The notes under the pieces were generated by a model that saw nothing but the letters and a program-made list of their open reading frames with translations, searched no databases and was not told where the DNA came from. 64,000 nt of DNA from an uncultured Slackia sp. (GTDB lineage: Bacteria > Actinomycetota > Coriobacteriia > Coriobacteriales > Eggerthellaceae): assembly GCF_959608125.1 (NCBI RefSeq), contig NZ_CAUHPG010000008.1:1-64000 (forward strand). The letters are read 5' to 3'. This document shows positions 43,504 to 52,352 of this stretch, one piece after another (position 1 is the first letter of the stretch; each line of letters starts with the position of its first letter). The position numbers and the translations under genes were made by a program.

Positions 43504-45462
43504 TTATTCCTTCTCGGCGATTTCGCCGCGACGATATGCCTCGAGCAATGCTTCAAGGTCGGCGATGCGCTCTTTGATCATCTTGCCCTTATCGGTATCG
43601 GCCACGAGCATGCGATTTTCCATCCATGCGATGACGCTGCGCGACGAATGGATGTCGAGCTCCTTGAGCACCGCAGCGCGCGTCGACTCGAGCGGCTCGT
43701 GCGCCGCCAGAATCAGCTCGTACGAGTTGGAGATAAGCGTATAGCCGGCGATGCCCGTCGTAGGCTGATATGCCTTCGAGAAGCCGCCGTCGATCGTAAG
43801 CACGCGGCCGCCGCATTTCACGGGGTCCTCGCCGTCTTTCACCTTCACCGGAACATGGCCGCACACGATGCGAGACGTCTTGGGGTCGAGACCGAAATCT
43901 TCGAAGATGCCCGCCATGACCGCTTCGTCGTTGAGGAACGTGTAGAACGGGTTCTTGACCTCTTTACGCGCCGCCTTGTCGGCGATCAGGTACAGCTCGA
44001 ACGTGGCCATCTTGCTCTTCGCAAACAGCGGCGAACCCTGGCCCAGCCACAGATACCACATCAGGTCGCGCCCGCGCTTGCGCATGGCGGGATCGGCGTC
44101 GAAGAACGCGGCGCGCACGTAGCGCTCCATTTCGTCATAGAGCGCGCGGCCCTTGAACTTCGTTCCGTACACGTCGGTTTCCATGAGCGTGCCGTCGGCG
44201 TTCAGCGGCACGCAGGCATGGAAGAGAAGATTGCCGTTGTACACCTTGTACAAGCTTCCCGCCTCCAGGAAGAAATGCATGTGGCGCTGCAGCTTCTCGC
44301 AATTGACGAACGCCTGCTCGAGGCGCTGCATGACCTCTTCTTCTTCGGGGGTCAGGCGATACGGGTCGCGGGGATCGACCGTAGGAAACACGGTGTCGGT
44401 GAGCTCGTATTCGATTCCGTCGACCGTCACGGTTCCCTTGTCGTAATCGATGCGGTGCAGCAACTTGCGGTCCTGCAGGCCGAAGCTGGGATTTTCGTCG
44501 ATCAGCCGGGCCTCCACCTTGAACTGGATGATGGCCATGGCCTTCTGAATCTTCACGTTGAGCTCACGCTCGGCGTCGGACAGGTCGGGGTCGCCCTTCA
44601 ATCCGAATGCCACGCATGGGTCGTCGGCGTATGCGGTCTGCGCGAACGATGCCAGCGGCAGAATATTGATGCCGTACGCATCTTCCAGAATGGAGAGATT
44701 GCCGTAACGAGCGCAATTGCGCACCACGTGGGCGATGCATCCGCGCTGGCCGAGCGAAGCGCCCATCCAGACGATGTCGTGATTGCCCCACTGGATGTCG
44801 AGCGCGTGATAGCCCATGAGCGTATCCATGATGACGTGCGGATACGGGCCTCGATCGTAAATGTCGCCCACGATATGCAGGTGGTCGATGGAAAGACGCT
44901 GGATAAGCAGACACAGCTCTTCGATCAGATCGCCGCCGCGGCCCGTACGGATGATGGCCTCGATAATCGCCGCGTAATAGGCTTTCTTATCGACGCCGTC
45001 GCGGTCTTCGGTCATCAGTTCTTCGATGATGTAGGCGAAGTTTTCAGGCAGCGCCTTGCGCACCTTGGAGCGCGTGTATTTCTGAGCGGCGCGCTTGCAT
45101 ACCGAGACGAGACGCGGAAGCACCTCGGCATACCAGGCCTGGGAAGCCGCATCGTCGGCATCGGCCAGCATCAGCTCCATACGCTCGCGCGGATAATAGA
45201 TAAGCGATGCGAGCGAGCGCTTTTCGGCGGCCGTAAGGGTATCGCCGAACACGTCTTCGATCTTGAGTCGGATGGAGCCCGAGCCGTTACGCAGGATATG
45301 CGAGAACGCCTCGTATTCGCCGTGAATGTCGGACGCGAAGAACTCGGTTCCCTTCGGAAGGTTCAGCACGGCGCTCAGATTGATGATTTCCGCCGACGCC
45401 TTGGCGGCAGAGGGAAACGACTGGGAGAGAAGCTCCAGGTATCGCTTTTCCGCTCTTTCCAT
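43504..45462 (-). CDS. fbp: class III fructose-1,6-bisphosphatase
   Basis: This 652-residue protein is a Firmicutes-type FBPase III built on a calcineurin-like phosphatase core: FFASDIHGEYEAF, DHLHIVGDIYDRGPYPH, DIQWGNHDIVWMG and IVCGHVPVKVKDGE are the metal-binding blocks. The length matches the family (about 640-670), so no truncation. It dephosphorylates fructose 1,6-bisphosphate in gluconeogenesis. The start at 45462 has a perfect AAGGAGG six bases upstream. Monocistronic. Confidence 0.93.
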   Translation of the reverse strand: MERAEKRYLELLSQSFPSAAKASAEIINLSAVLNLPKGTEFFASDIHGEYEAFSHILRNGSGSIRLKIEDVFGDTLTAAEKRSLASLIYYPRERMELMLADADDAASQAWYAEVLPRLVSVCKRAAQKYTRSKVRKALPENFAYIIEELMTEDRDGVDKKAYYAAIIEAIIRTGRGGDLIEELCLLIQRLSIDHLHIVGDIYDRGPYPHVIMDTLMGYHALDIQWGNHDIVWMGASLGQRGCIAHVVRNCARYGNLSILEDAYGINILPLASFAQTAYADDPCVAFGLKGDPDLSDAERELNVKIQKAMAIIQFKVEARLIDENPSFGLQDRKLLHRIDYDKGTVTVDGIEYELTDTVFPTVDPRDPYRLTPEEEEVMQRLEQAFVNCEKLQRHMHFFLEAGSLYKVYNGNLLFHACVPLNADGTLMETDVYGTKFKGRALYDEMERYVRAAFFDADPAMRKRGRDLMWYLWLGQGSPLFAKSKMATFELYLIADKAARKEVKNPFYTFLNDEAVMAGIFEDFGLDPKTSRIVCGHVPVKVKDGEDPVKCGGRVLTIDGGFSKAYQPTTGIAGYTLISNSYELILAAHEPLESTRAAVLKELDIHSSRSVIAWMENRMLVADTDKGKMIKERIADLEALLEAYRRGEIAEKE

Positions 45463-45667
45463 GTTCAGCCTCCTTGGACCTGCGCTTACGCGCCGCATGA
45501 CAGTCTTCGCCAAAAGGATACTACGGAGCGAATGCCGCATCATTCGGCCAATCGGCCGAAGGGCCGCTGCGCCTCAGCGACGGAGGCGAAAACAGCACCC
45601 AGGCGTGCAGCCTTCGTTCGTCTTCCCGAACCATACACCCGAACGCCGCGTTTTGTGATATAAAATA

Positions 45668-45679
45668 GAACAAATGTTC
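45668..45679 (+). promoter_or_regulatory. SOS box (LexA site)
   Basis: GAACaaatGTTC is a perfect match to the Gram-positive LexA box (GAAC-N4-GTTC). It lies 17 bp upstream of the polymerase start and just downstream of a TATAAAAT element, so LexA would block this promoter. Confidence 0.88.
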
Positions 45680-45696
45680 TCATAGAAAGGAGCCGC

Positions 45697-47022
45697 GTGA
45701 AATCAGAGCGCACATATCTCTGCATCGACCTGAAAACGTTCTACGCCTCGGTGGAGTGCGCCGACCGCGGCCTCAATCCGTTCACGACCAACCTCGTGGT
45801 GGCCGACGAATCGCGGGGACGAACCACGATCTGCCTCGCTATCACGCCCGCCCTCAAAAAGCTCGGCGTGCGCAACCGCTGCCGCCTCTTCGAAATCCCC
45901 GAAGGCATTCCCTACACGGCCGCCGTGCCCCGCATGAAACGCTATATGGAAGTGTCGTCCGATATCTACGCGATCTACCTGCAGTTCGTCTCGCCCGAAG
46001 ACGTCCATATCTACTCGATCGACGAATGCTTCATCGACGCCACGCCGTATCTGACGCTCTATCGCAAAACGGCGCGCGAATTCGCCGACCTGCTCATGAG
46101 CACGGTGCTCGAACGCACCGGCATCAGGGCGACGGCGGGCATCGGCAGCAATCTGTTCCTGGCGAAGGTGGCGCTCGATGTGACCGCGAAACACGACCGC
46201 GACAATATCGGCATGCTCGATGAGCGCTCTTTCAGACAAGAGGTCTGGTTCCACCGCCCCATCACCGACATATGGGGCATCGGACCGGGAATCGCGCGCC
46301 GGCTCGAACGGCATGGAATCCACGACCTGGCGGGCGTCGCGGCGGCCAATCCCGACGTGCTCTACCGCGAGTTCGGCAAAAATGCCGAATACCTCATCGA
46401 CCACGCCTGGGGCCAGGAGCCGTGCACGATCGCGGAAATACAGGCCTATCGGCCCGAGGGGCGCTCTATCGTGAACGGCCAGGTTCTACCCGGAACATAC
46501 CGTTTCGACGAAGCCCGCATGGTGCTCGGCGAAATGGTCGACGCCAGCGTGCTCGACCTGGTCGAACAGGGGCTTTCCTGCGACCACATATCGCTGTACG
46601 TCGGATACGCCCGCGACACGCCGCGCGACCGAACCGATTTCTTCGACGGAGGCCACGGCAAAAGGCCCGTCAGCGAAGATGCCTACCACGACCGAACGGG
46701 AGGCGGGCGCAAGCTCGGACGACGTACGAATTCGCGGCGCTATCTCATGGACCGCTTTTTCGAGCTGTTCGACGAAACGACCCGCAAAGACACGCCCATC
46801 AAACGCCTCTCCATCTGCCTTGCCGGGCTCGACGACGAAGAATTCGCCACGTACACGCTTTTCGACGACCCCGAAACCGATAAAGCCGAACGCGACTTGC
46901 AGCAGGCCATCGTCGACGTGCGCGCGAAATTCGGAAAAAACGCCATGCTGAAGGCGACCAGCCTGCATGAAAAGGCAACGGCGCAAGAACGCAACAGGCA
47001 GGTAGGAGGACATCGTGCATGA
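45697..47022 (+). CDS. Y-family translesion DNA polymerase (UvrX/DinB type)
   Basis: This 441-residue Y-family polymerase has CIDLKTFYASVEC (first catalytic Asp), EDVHIYSIDECFID (catalytic Asp-Glu), AGIGSNLFLAKVA, a helix-hairpin-helix (DIWGIGPGIARRLERHGI) and a little-finger domain. It belongs to the UvrX/YqjW branch, which typically has a YolD partner, and indeed YolD follows with an 8-bp overlap. The GTG start has AAAGGAG upstream. The SOS box ties expression to DNA damage. Confidence 0.92.
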   Translation: MKSERTYLCIDLKTFYASVECADRGLNPFTTNLVVADESRGRTTICLAITPALKKLGVRNRCRLFEIPEGIPYTAAVPRMKRYMEVSSDIYAIYLQFVSPEDVHIYSIDECFIDATPYLTLYRKTAREFADLLMSTVLERTGIRATAGIGSNLFLAKVALDVTAKHDRDNIGMLDERSFRQEVWFHRPITDIWGIGPGIARRLERHGIHDLAGVAAANPDVLYREFGKNAEYLIDHAWGQEPCTIAEIQAYRPEGRSIVNGQVLPGTYRFDEARMVLGEMVDASVLDLVEQGLSCDHISLYVGYARDTPRDRTDFFDGGHGKRPVSEDAYHDRTGGGRKLGRRTNSRRYLMDRFFELFDETTRKDTPIKRLSICLAGLDDEEFATYTLFDDPETDKAERDLQQAIVDVRAKFGKNAMLKATSLHEKATAQERNRQVGGHRA

Positions 47023-47425
47023 AAACGCAGCCTTCGATCCGTTCGAGCAAGCATACCGGCGCTCCATCCTACGCGATATAGAACAGCGAGTCGCCCTTCA
47101 CGGCGAACACCGAGCGCAGCCCCATGCCGACCGAGCCCGTCAATTCATGCCGTTCGCAGCATTGAAGGGCTACGAAGCCATGGCCCATGGCCGCGAATTC
47201 GCAGCCATCCCCAAGCACGAGCTTACAGCAGAAGAGGCGCGCGCCTTCTCAGACACCGTGTCCGAACTTGCCAAGGGCGATGTCGTGCGCGTAACCTGGT
47301 ACGACCAAGGAGCGCACCGCGTAACCGAGGGGCCTGTCGCATACAAAGACGAATCGCTGCGCACGATACGCGTCGGCACGGCCGATATCGCGTTCGCAGA
47401 CATCGAATCGATCGAGCCCGCGTAG
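47015..47425 (+). CDS. YolD-family protein
   Basis: The 136-residue protein has the YolD-type core RQFMPFAALKGYEAMAHGRE followed by a beta-rich C-terminus (VVRVTWYDQGAHRVTEGPVAY, TIRVGTADIAFADIESIEP). YolD-like genes are paired with UvrX-type polymerases and are thought to modulate them. It overlaps the polymerase gene by 8 bp and shares the SOS promoter. Confidence 0.85.
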   Translation: MHENAAFDPFEQAYRRSILRDIEQRVALHGEHRAQPHADRARQFMPFAALKGYEAMAHGREFAAIPKHELTAEEARAFSDTVSELAKGDVVRVTWYDQGAHRVTEGPVAYKDESLRTIRVGTADIAFADIESIEPA

Positions 47426-47431
47426 ACACGC

Positions 47432-47463
47432 GAACGCCGTCGGCAGCGTGGCCGACGGCGTTC
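47432..47463. terminator. stem-loop, possible terminator
   Basis: A perfect 13-bp stem (GAACGCCGTCGGC at 47432-47444 with GCCGACGGCGTTC at 47451-47463) follows the YolD stop. It lacks a clear T tract, so its strength as an intrinsic terminator is uncertain. Confidence 0.6.
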
Positions 47464-47523
47464 GTACCTGAATCGCGCCGGCACACCGCCGCATCGCGGC
47501 ACGTCAGCGCGCGTATTGAAATG

Positions 47524-48114
47524 CTACGACAGCTTTTCTTTCAGCTCTCGCAGCGCGTTGCCGCGATGAGAGATGGCGTTCTTTTCGTCCTGCGTCACTT
47601 CGGCAAGGCTTTTCGCGCCCGCGAATTCGTCGGGCAGAAACAGCGGGTCGTATCCGAAACCGCCCTCGCCCGACAGGCCGTGGGCGATGCGGCCCTCGAT
47701 CGTGCCCGAAGCGAAAGTCTGCGTGCCGTCTTCATCGACGAACGCCAGCGAGCACACGAAACGCGCCGTGCGACGGTCGTCGGAAACACCCTCGAGCTCG
47801 CGCAGAAGCTTCTCATTGTTGGCGGCGTCGTCGCCATGCACGCCCGCATAACGCGCGGAATACACGCCGGGCGCGCCGTCGAGCGCATCCACCGCCAGGC
47901 CCGAATCGTCCGCCAAAGCGGCCAAGCCCGTATGCTCGTGCGCGGCGAGCGCTTTGATGAGCGCATTGCCTTCGAACGTATCGGCATCCTCGGCGGGCTC
48001 GTCATAGGGCTCGCACTGGGAAAGCGTCAGAAACTCCCAGCCCTCGAAATCGAGCGCGGTGCGGATTTCTTCCACCTTATGCGCGTTGTTCGTGGCGATA
48101 ACGACCTTCTTCAT
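47524..48114 (-). CDS. rdgB: XTP/dITP diphosphatase
   Basis: The 196-residue HAM1/RdgB protein has VVIATNNAHKVEEI, ALADDSGLAVDALDG, PGVYSARYAG and FGYDPLFLP, the nucleotide- and metal-binding blocks. It removes deaminated purine nucleotides. It lies 24 bp after rph on the same strand, the usual rph-rdgB order. Confidence 0.95.
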   Translation of the reverse strand: MKKVVIATNNAHKVEEIRTALDFEGWEFLTLSQCEPYDEPAEDADTFEGNALIKALAAHEHTGLAALADDSGLAVDALDGAPGVYSARYAGVHGDDAANNEKLLRELEGVSDDRRTARFVCSLAFVDEDGTQTFASGTIEGRIAHGLSGEGGFGYDPLFLPDEFAGAKSLAEVTQDEKNAISHRGNALRELKEKLS

Positions 48115-48137
48115 GAAGCACCTCGTTTCCTTCGAGC

Positions 48138-48866
48138 CTATTTCACGGCTTCGAGGGCCTCGCGCTGCAGGCGCAGCAGCTCCTCGATGCCTTCCTGAGC
48201 CATATCGAGCATCTCGTTCAAGCGCTCACGCGAGAAGCTGACCTGCTCGCCCGTGCCCTGCACCTCGACGAATTCGCCCTTCGCATTCATGACCACATTC
48301 ATGTCGATTTCAGCCTGGGAATCTTCGCGATAGTCCAGGTCGAGCAGCAGCCTGCCGCCCACCAGGCCCACGCTCACAGCCGCGACCTGGCCGAACAGCG
48401 GGTTGGTTTTCACCTTGCCCGCCGCACGCCACATCTCGAACGCGTCATGGGCGGCAACCCAGGCGCCCGTGATAGCCGCGGTGCGGGTGCCGCCATCGGC
48501 CTGCAGCACGTCGCAGTCGATCGTCATCGTGATTTCGCCGCCCATGGCCGACATGTCGCACACATTGCGCAGCGAACGTCCGATGAGGCGCTCGATTTCC
48601 TGGCTGCGGCCCTTGCGGCCCTTGGTCTCGCGCGGGGTGCGCTTCGCGGTGGACGCGGGCAGCATGGCGTATTCGGCAGTCAGCCAGCCCATGCCGCTTC
48701 CCTTGCGCCAGGCGCCGACGCGCTCTTCGATCGTGGCGCTGCACAGCACATGCGTATCGCCGAACTTCACCAGGCAGCTGCCTGAGGCGTTCTTCATCAC
48801 GTTGCGCTCGATCGAAACGAGGCGCAGCGCGCGGTCTTTACGATGGTCGGTACGGGTGCCGAACAT
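48138..48866 (-). CDS. rph: ribonuclease PH
   Basis: This 242-residue phosphorolytic exoribonuclease has RKDRALRLVSIERNVMKNASGS, GWLTAEYAMLP, IGRSLRNVCDMSA, DCDVLQADGGTRTAAITGA and GQVAAVSVGLV. It trims tRNA 3' ends. The start at 48866 has AAGGAGG six bases upstream. It forms an operon with rdgB. Confidence 0.95.
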   Translation of the reverse strand: MFGTRTDHRKDRALRLVSIERNVMKNASGSCLVKFGDTHVLCSATIEERVGAWRKGSGMGWLTAEYAMLPASTAKRTPRETKGRKGRSQEIERLIGRSLRNVCDMSAMGGEITMTIDCDVLQADGGTRTAAITGAWVAAHDAFEMWRAAGKVKTNPLFGQVAAVSVGLVGGRLLLDLDYREDSQAEIDMNVVMNAKGEFVEVQGTGEQVSFSRERLNEMLDMAQEGIEELLRLQREALEAVK

Positions 48867-49045
48867 GGCATTCCTCCTTCAAGGGCGAATACGCCCGGGG
48901 TAGTTCTTGGGTAGTTCTTCTATGCAAGGATGCTATGCGCCGCAAAGCGCGCAGAATCGCATTGGTGCGCAGGCCTGCAGGAGCCTGCCCGCTGCGCATG
49001 ATATACGAACATGCAAACCGCGCCGACGCCGCGCCGCGAATGGGA

Positions 49046-49075
49046 CAAAAAGAACCCGGCCGCGAAGCGACCGGG
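49046..49075 (-). terminator. terminator of murI
   Basis: CCCGGCCGC (49055-49063) pairs with GCGACCGGG (49067-49075), one mismatch, loop GAA. On the minus strand it is followed by TTCTTTTTG, 30 bp after the murI stop. Confidence 0.75.
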
Positions 49076-49107
49076 CGATAAAACGCATGCGATTACGCGA
49101 CGAAGCG

Positions 49108-50076
49108 CTACAGTTCGGGCAGATCGACGTGCACAGGGCGACCGATTTCGCGATTGAACACGCGCGAACCGAACGACTGGAAATCCTCGACCGCGTTCGA
49201 CGACGTGAAAAATTCATGCGTCGGCTCGTTGTCGGGCGCGGCAAGCTGACCACGCAACGCCAGCGTCTCGCGCACGTCTTTGGCCATCTCTTCGGCCGAA
49301 GACACCAACAGCACGCCATGCCCCATCACGCCGCCGATCAACGCCTTGAGCATGGGATAGTGGGTGCAGCCCAAAACCAGCGTATCCACCTCGCAACGAC
49401 GCAAGGGTTCCAGATAATCCTGGGCGATTTCCTGGAAAGCCGGGCGAATGTAGACCTTCGAAGCCTTGCTCGTCAGGTCCTCGATCGGGCCGTTGCTGAT
49501 ACGAAGCCCCTGTTCGACGATATCGACGAATTTCGGCGTGGCCGTGGAAAACACCGTAATGCCAGCGTCGATGTGGCGAATGGCACGCGGATAGCATTCG
49601 CTTTCCACGGTGCCCTTAGTGGCGATCACGCCGACGCGGCGGTTCTTGGTTGCGCGGGCAGCCGCGCGGGCGCCCGCCTCGACAGCGCCCATAACGGGCA
49701 CGGAAAACGTGCGCTGAGCATGCTCGAGACCGGCGGCTGTGGCGGTATTGCAGGCAATGACCAGCAGTTTCACGCCGCGATCGACCAGCCAGGTGCAGAT
49801 CTGCTGCACAAAGCCGTCCACTTCCTCCTGGGAACGCGGGCCGTACGGGCAGCGCGCCGTGTCGCCGAAATAGATGATCGATTCGTTCGGCAGCTCTTCG
49901 ACGATTTCGCGCGCGACGGTCAAGCCGCCGAAGCCGGAATCGAAGATGCCGATCGGAGCGTTGTCGAACGGACCATGCGCGCAATCGATCGCGCTGGCGC
50001 CCTCGGTTTCAGGCATGCCTTCGGAACAGGGGCGCTCGGATATGTCTTCATTCAAGTTCTGCATGCATTCAAGCAT
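49108..50076 (-). CDS. murI: glutamate racemase
   Basis: The protein has the two catalytic cysteine blocks of MurI (VIACNTATAAGLEHA and LVLGCTHYPML), with IGIFDSGFGGLTV and IIYFGDTARCPYGPRS at the N-terminus. It supplies D-glutamate for peptidoglycan. Start chosen as ATG 50076 (322 residues); ATG 50064 is equally possible, since neither has a strong ribosome binding site. A 25-residue non-conserved leader precedes the enzyme core. Confidence 0.93.
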   Translation of the reverse strand: MLECMQNLNEDISERPCSEGMPETEGASAIDCAHGPFDNAPIGIFDSGFGGLTVAREIVEELPNESIIYFGDTARCPYGPRSQEEVDGFVQQICTWLVDRGVKLLVIACNTATAAGLEHAQRTFSVPVMGAVEAGARAAARATKNRRVGVIATKGTVESECYPRAIRHIDAGITVFSTATPKFVDIVEQGLRISNGPIEDLTSKASKVYIRPAFQEIAQDYLEPLRRCEVDTLVLGCTHYPMLKALIGGVMGHGVLLVSSAEEMAKDVRETLALRGQLAAPDNEPTHEFFTSSNAVEDFQSFGSRVFNREIGRPVHVDLPEL

Positions 50077-50351
50077 ACCCCATTTCCCCGCAAGCCCGAA
50101 ACCCGACGAAAGCAACCGGTATAAAACCGTTGCCATGTCGAAATGCGCCGCAAACCGCATGAGCTCCAGCAGGCAAAGACGCCGTTGGCCGAGAAGGGAC
50201 CGAACGCCAAAGGCGCGCATGCTGCGGCGAACGAGAGAGCCCTATAATTTCTCCCACAGAAAACGCCGCCCGACACGAGGCGACGAAACCGCGCGCGCAA
50301 CCGAACGCGACGGCCCCGAACCGCCCCTCCATCGGCTTGAAAGGACATCGC

Positions 50352-51476
50352 ATGAAGCGAACTCATCTGACAGCAACCGCGCTCCTTGCGGCCGCGCTTG
50401 CGCTCGGCGCCACGGGATGCGCCTCCGAACAGGAAAAACCGGAAGAAGCGCCTGCGGAGGCCGCCGAAGAGAGCGTGCCGGAAGAAGAAGCGCCCGCCGT
50501 CGAAACCCCGGCCCAGCGCGCAGCGTCGGCATACCATGCGGCTCTGGCAAGTCCGTCGTTTTTCTTCGAGCTCGAAGAAGCGATGTCGGCATCGGCGACG
50601 TTCTCGTATGCATTCGTCAACATGAACGAAGACGAAATTCCCCAGCTGCTGCTGAAGGCATCGGGCGACCCCGCCGTCTGGAACGGCATCGAAATCGTGC
50701 GCGTCGTTCTCTACGACGCCGAGGAAGACACGCTCGTCGATCCCGGCCACGACATTCAAATCGGCGTCGCGGGGGCCGGCGGCTACCGCGGGTCGCTGGC
50801 CTATTCCGCCTACGGCGACGGGCTGCTCCACAGCGAGTTCTCCGCAGGCACAGGCGAAGGCGAAGCCAAACGCATCACGGTCGACGGCCACCGCATCGAC
50901 GAAACGTTCGTCGCCCCCGTCTCAATCGGACGCGAAACCGCCGAGTCCGCACGCCTGCAGGAAGAGAGCCGCGAGATAACCTGGATCGACGTGGCCGACC
51001 CCTCGGCGCTCGATACGCTTAAGGCCGGCGAATGGCAGACCACGGCGGTCGCCGAAGCCCCTGCGGCATCTGCCGCGTCTGAGGCATCCGACGCCGCTGC
51101 GGCCGCACGCGCGGCGGGCCTCGAAGTGCATACGGGCACCCTTCGCATCCTGGACGCCCAGGGCGTCTGCGACCTTCTGGGCGAGCAGCTCCCCTATCCC
51201 GGCGCGAACGACGGCTCGACCTACGTGGTGCTGGACCTGGGCGGCGAACAGCAGGTGACCGCTCGACCTGGCGACGGCAGCCCCGGCGTCTACACGAACA
51301 ACGCACGCTTGCTGCTTCTCGAGCATTCGCCCCAAGGCGCATCCTCCACATGGAGCGGCAAGGACGGCGCACGCATCGCCGTATCGATCGACCCCGAAAT
51401 GTCGTACTGGCCGTCCGACGTAAGCGTGCCCGTTGGCCAACCCAACTGCACGCGCAGCGCCGCGATCGTCGGCTAA
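50352..51476 (+). CDS. secreted lipoprotein of unknown function
   Basis: The 374-residue protein has a lipoprotein signal (TALLAAALALGATGC, lipobox ATGC) followed by a Glu/Ala/Pro-rich linker of about 40 residues. The mature part has no domain I can name; ATFSYAFVNMNEDEIPQLL resembles calcium-dependent or SPOR-distant secreted modules only weakly. An Ala-rich linker (about 235-255) separates a second beta-rich domain. The start at 50352 has AAGGA six bases upstream. Confidence 0.7.
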   Translation: MKRTHLTATALLAAALALGATGCASEQEKPEEAPAEAAEESVPEEEAPAVETPAQRAASAYHAALASPSFFFELEEAMSASATFSYAFVNMNEDEIPQLLLKASGDPAVWNGIEIVRVVLYDAEEDTLVDPGHDIQIGVAGAGGYRGSLAYSAYGDGLLHSEFSAGTGEGEAKRITVDGHRIDETFVAPVSIGRETAESARLQEESREITWIDVADPSALDTLKAGEWQTTAVAEAPAASAASEASDAAAAARAAGLEVHTGTLRILDAQGVCDLLGEQLPYPGANDGSTYVVLDLGGEQQVTARPGDGSPGVYTNNARLLLLEHSPQGASSTWSGKDGARIAVSIDPEMSYWPSDVSVPVGQPNCTRSAAIVG

Positions 51477-51491
51477 CAACCGCAGAACCTC

Positions 51492-51529
51492 GAGCGGCCT
51501 CGGAACGCGTCGTTGCTCCGAGGCCGCTC
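51492..51529 (+). terminator. terminator of the lipoprotein gene
   Basis: A perfect 13-bp stem, GAGCGGCCTCGGA (51492-51504) with TCCGAGGCCGCTC (51517-51529); no T tract follows, so it may act with the next hairpin. Confidence 0.6.
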
Positions 51530-51561
51530 GCACAATAGCTGCATCGATCCAGAGGACAGGG

Positions 51562-51608
51562 TAAACAAAAAGCCCTCCGAACAGGTACATTGCTGTTCGG
51601 AGGGCTTT
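51562..51608 (-). terminator. terminator of tmRNA
   Basis: AAAGCCCTCCGAACAG (51569-51584) pairs perfectly with CTGTTCGGAGGGCTTT (51593-51608). On the minus strand it ends in TTTTTGTTTAC, eight bases after the tmRNA CCA. Confidence 0.9.
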
Positions 51609-51616
51609 GGAATTCA

Positions 51617-51984
51617 TGGTGGAGGCGCGGAGAATCGAACTCCGGTCCATACTACGCAATCCCTCAGGCTCTACAAGCTTATTCCGCGGTCAGGATTCGA
51701 ATCGCTGCGGCTCGCGGACACGCGTAGGCGATTCTAGCCCGTTCGATCTTAGCCAAGGCCATACAGACTACGTGCCTTGTCGCAGTTCCCTAAAATGACG
51801 TCGCGCCCGAGTCGGGAACATCCCGGGGTTGACGGGCCGCGTTAATTAAGCAGCCATGGCGAGCGCCGGAGCGCTCTGAGTGTTAGATTTGCCAATTAAC
51901 TTGACGGTACCCCTGTTTAACGTGGCGAGGAGACCACGACCTGCTCCTCAGTTCAAACGTACCATGTCGAAACCAGTCGCCCCC
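51617..51984 (-). ncRNA. ssrA: tmRNA (ssrA)
   Basis: The minus strand begins GGGGGCGACTGGTTTCGACA and ends with the tRNA-like GGAGTTCGATTCTCCGC and CGCCTCCACCA. The acceptor GGGGGCG pairs with CGCCTCC (one G-U). The resume frame (51893 down to 51846) encodes GKSNTQSAPALAMAA and a TAA. The length is 368 nt. It rescues stalled ribosomes and tags proteins for ClpXP-type proteolysis. Confidence 0.95.
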
Positions 51985-52352
51985 GTATGCGCGCGTCGGC
52001 CTTGCCGAACCGCGGGCTTCATGGCGAATGTCTCCACCGGTCTGGGTTTTCAAGATACCCTCGATGCGCACGCGCATCGGACGCTTCATTATATCCTTCA
52101 TGGCATCGAAGTCAAACCCGCGCCGTCCGCAGGCGCCATACACGACGCACCCTTCTCGTACCGTCATCATGAAGCCTCGAACATCGGCACGCCATATGCC
52201 CACATGAAGCGTATACTGATGAACTTCGCGTCTCGATCCTCGAACGATCATCGTCTCGCAATACACATCCAACCGAATACGCAGGACGTCTCTCCGCCGC
52301 GCGAGCGCGGCCCGGGGCTTCGTCTTCGCGTGCCGAAGCAGACAGGAGCCCC
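51985..52352. other. intergenic region with no supported gene
   Basis: This 370-bp region between tmRNA and the SulP gene has no convincing frame. It contains the tmRNA promoter on the minus strand and the SulP leader on the plus strand. I see no riboswitch fold. Confidence 0.4.

Noticed and set aside
43267..45663. 798-codon frame antisense to fbp
   Set aside because: fbp has complete catalytic motifs and a perfect ribosome binding site on the other strand; the antisense product has no domain.
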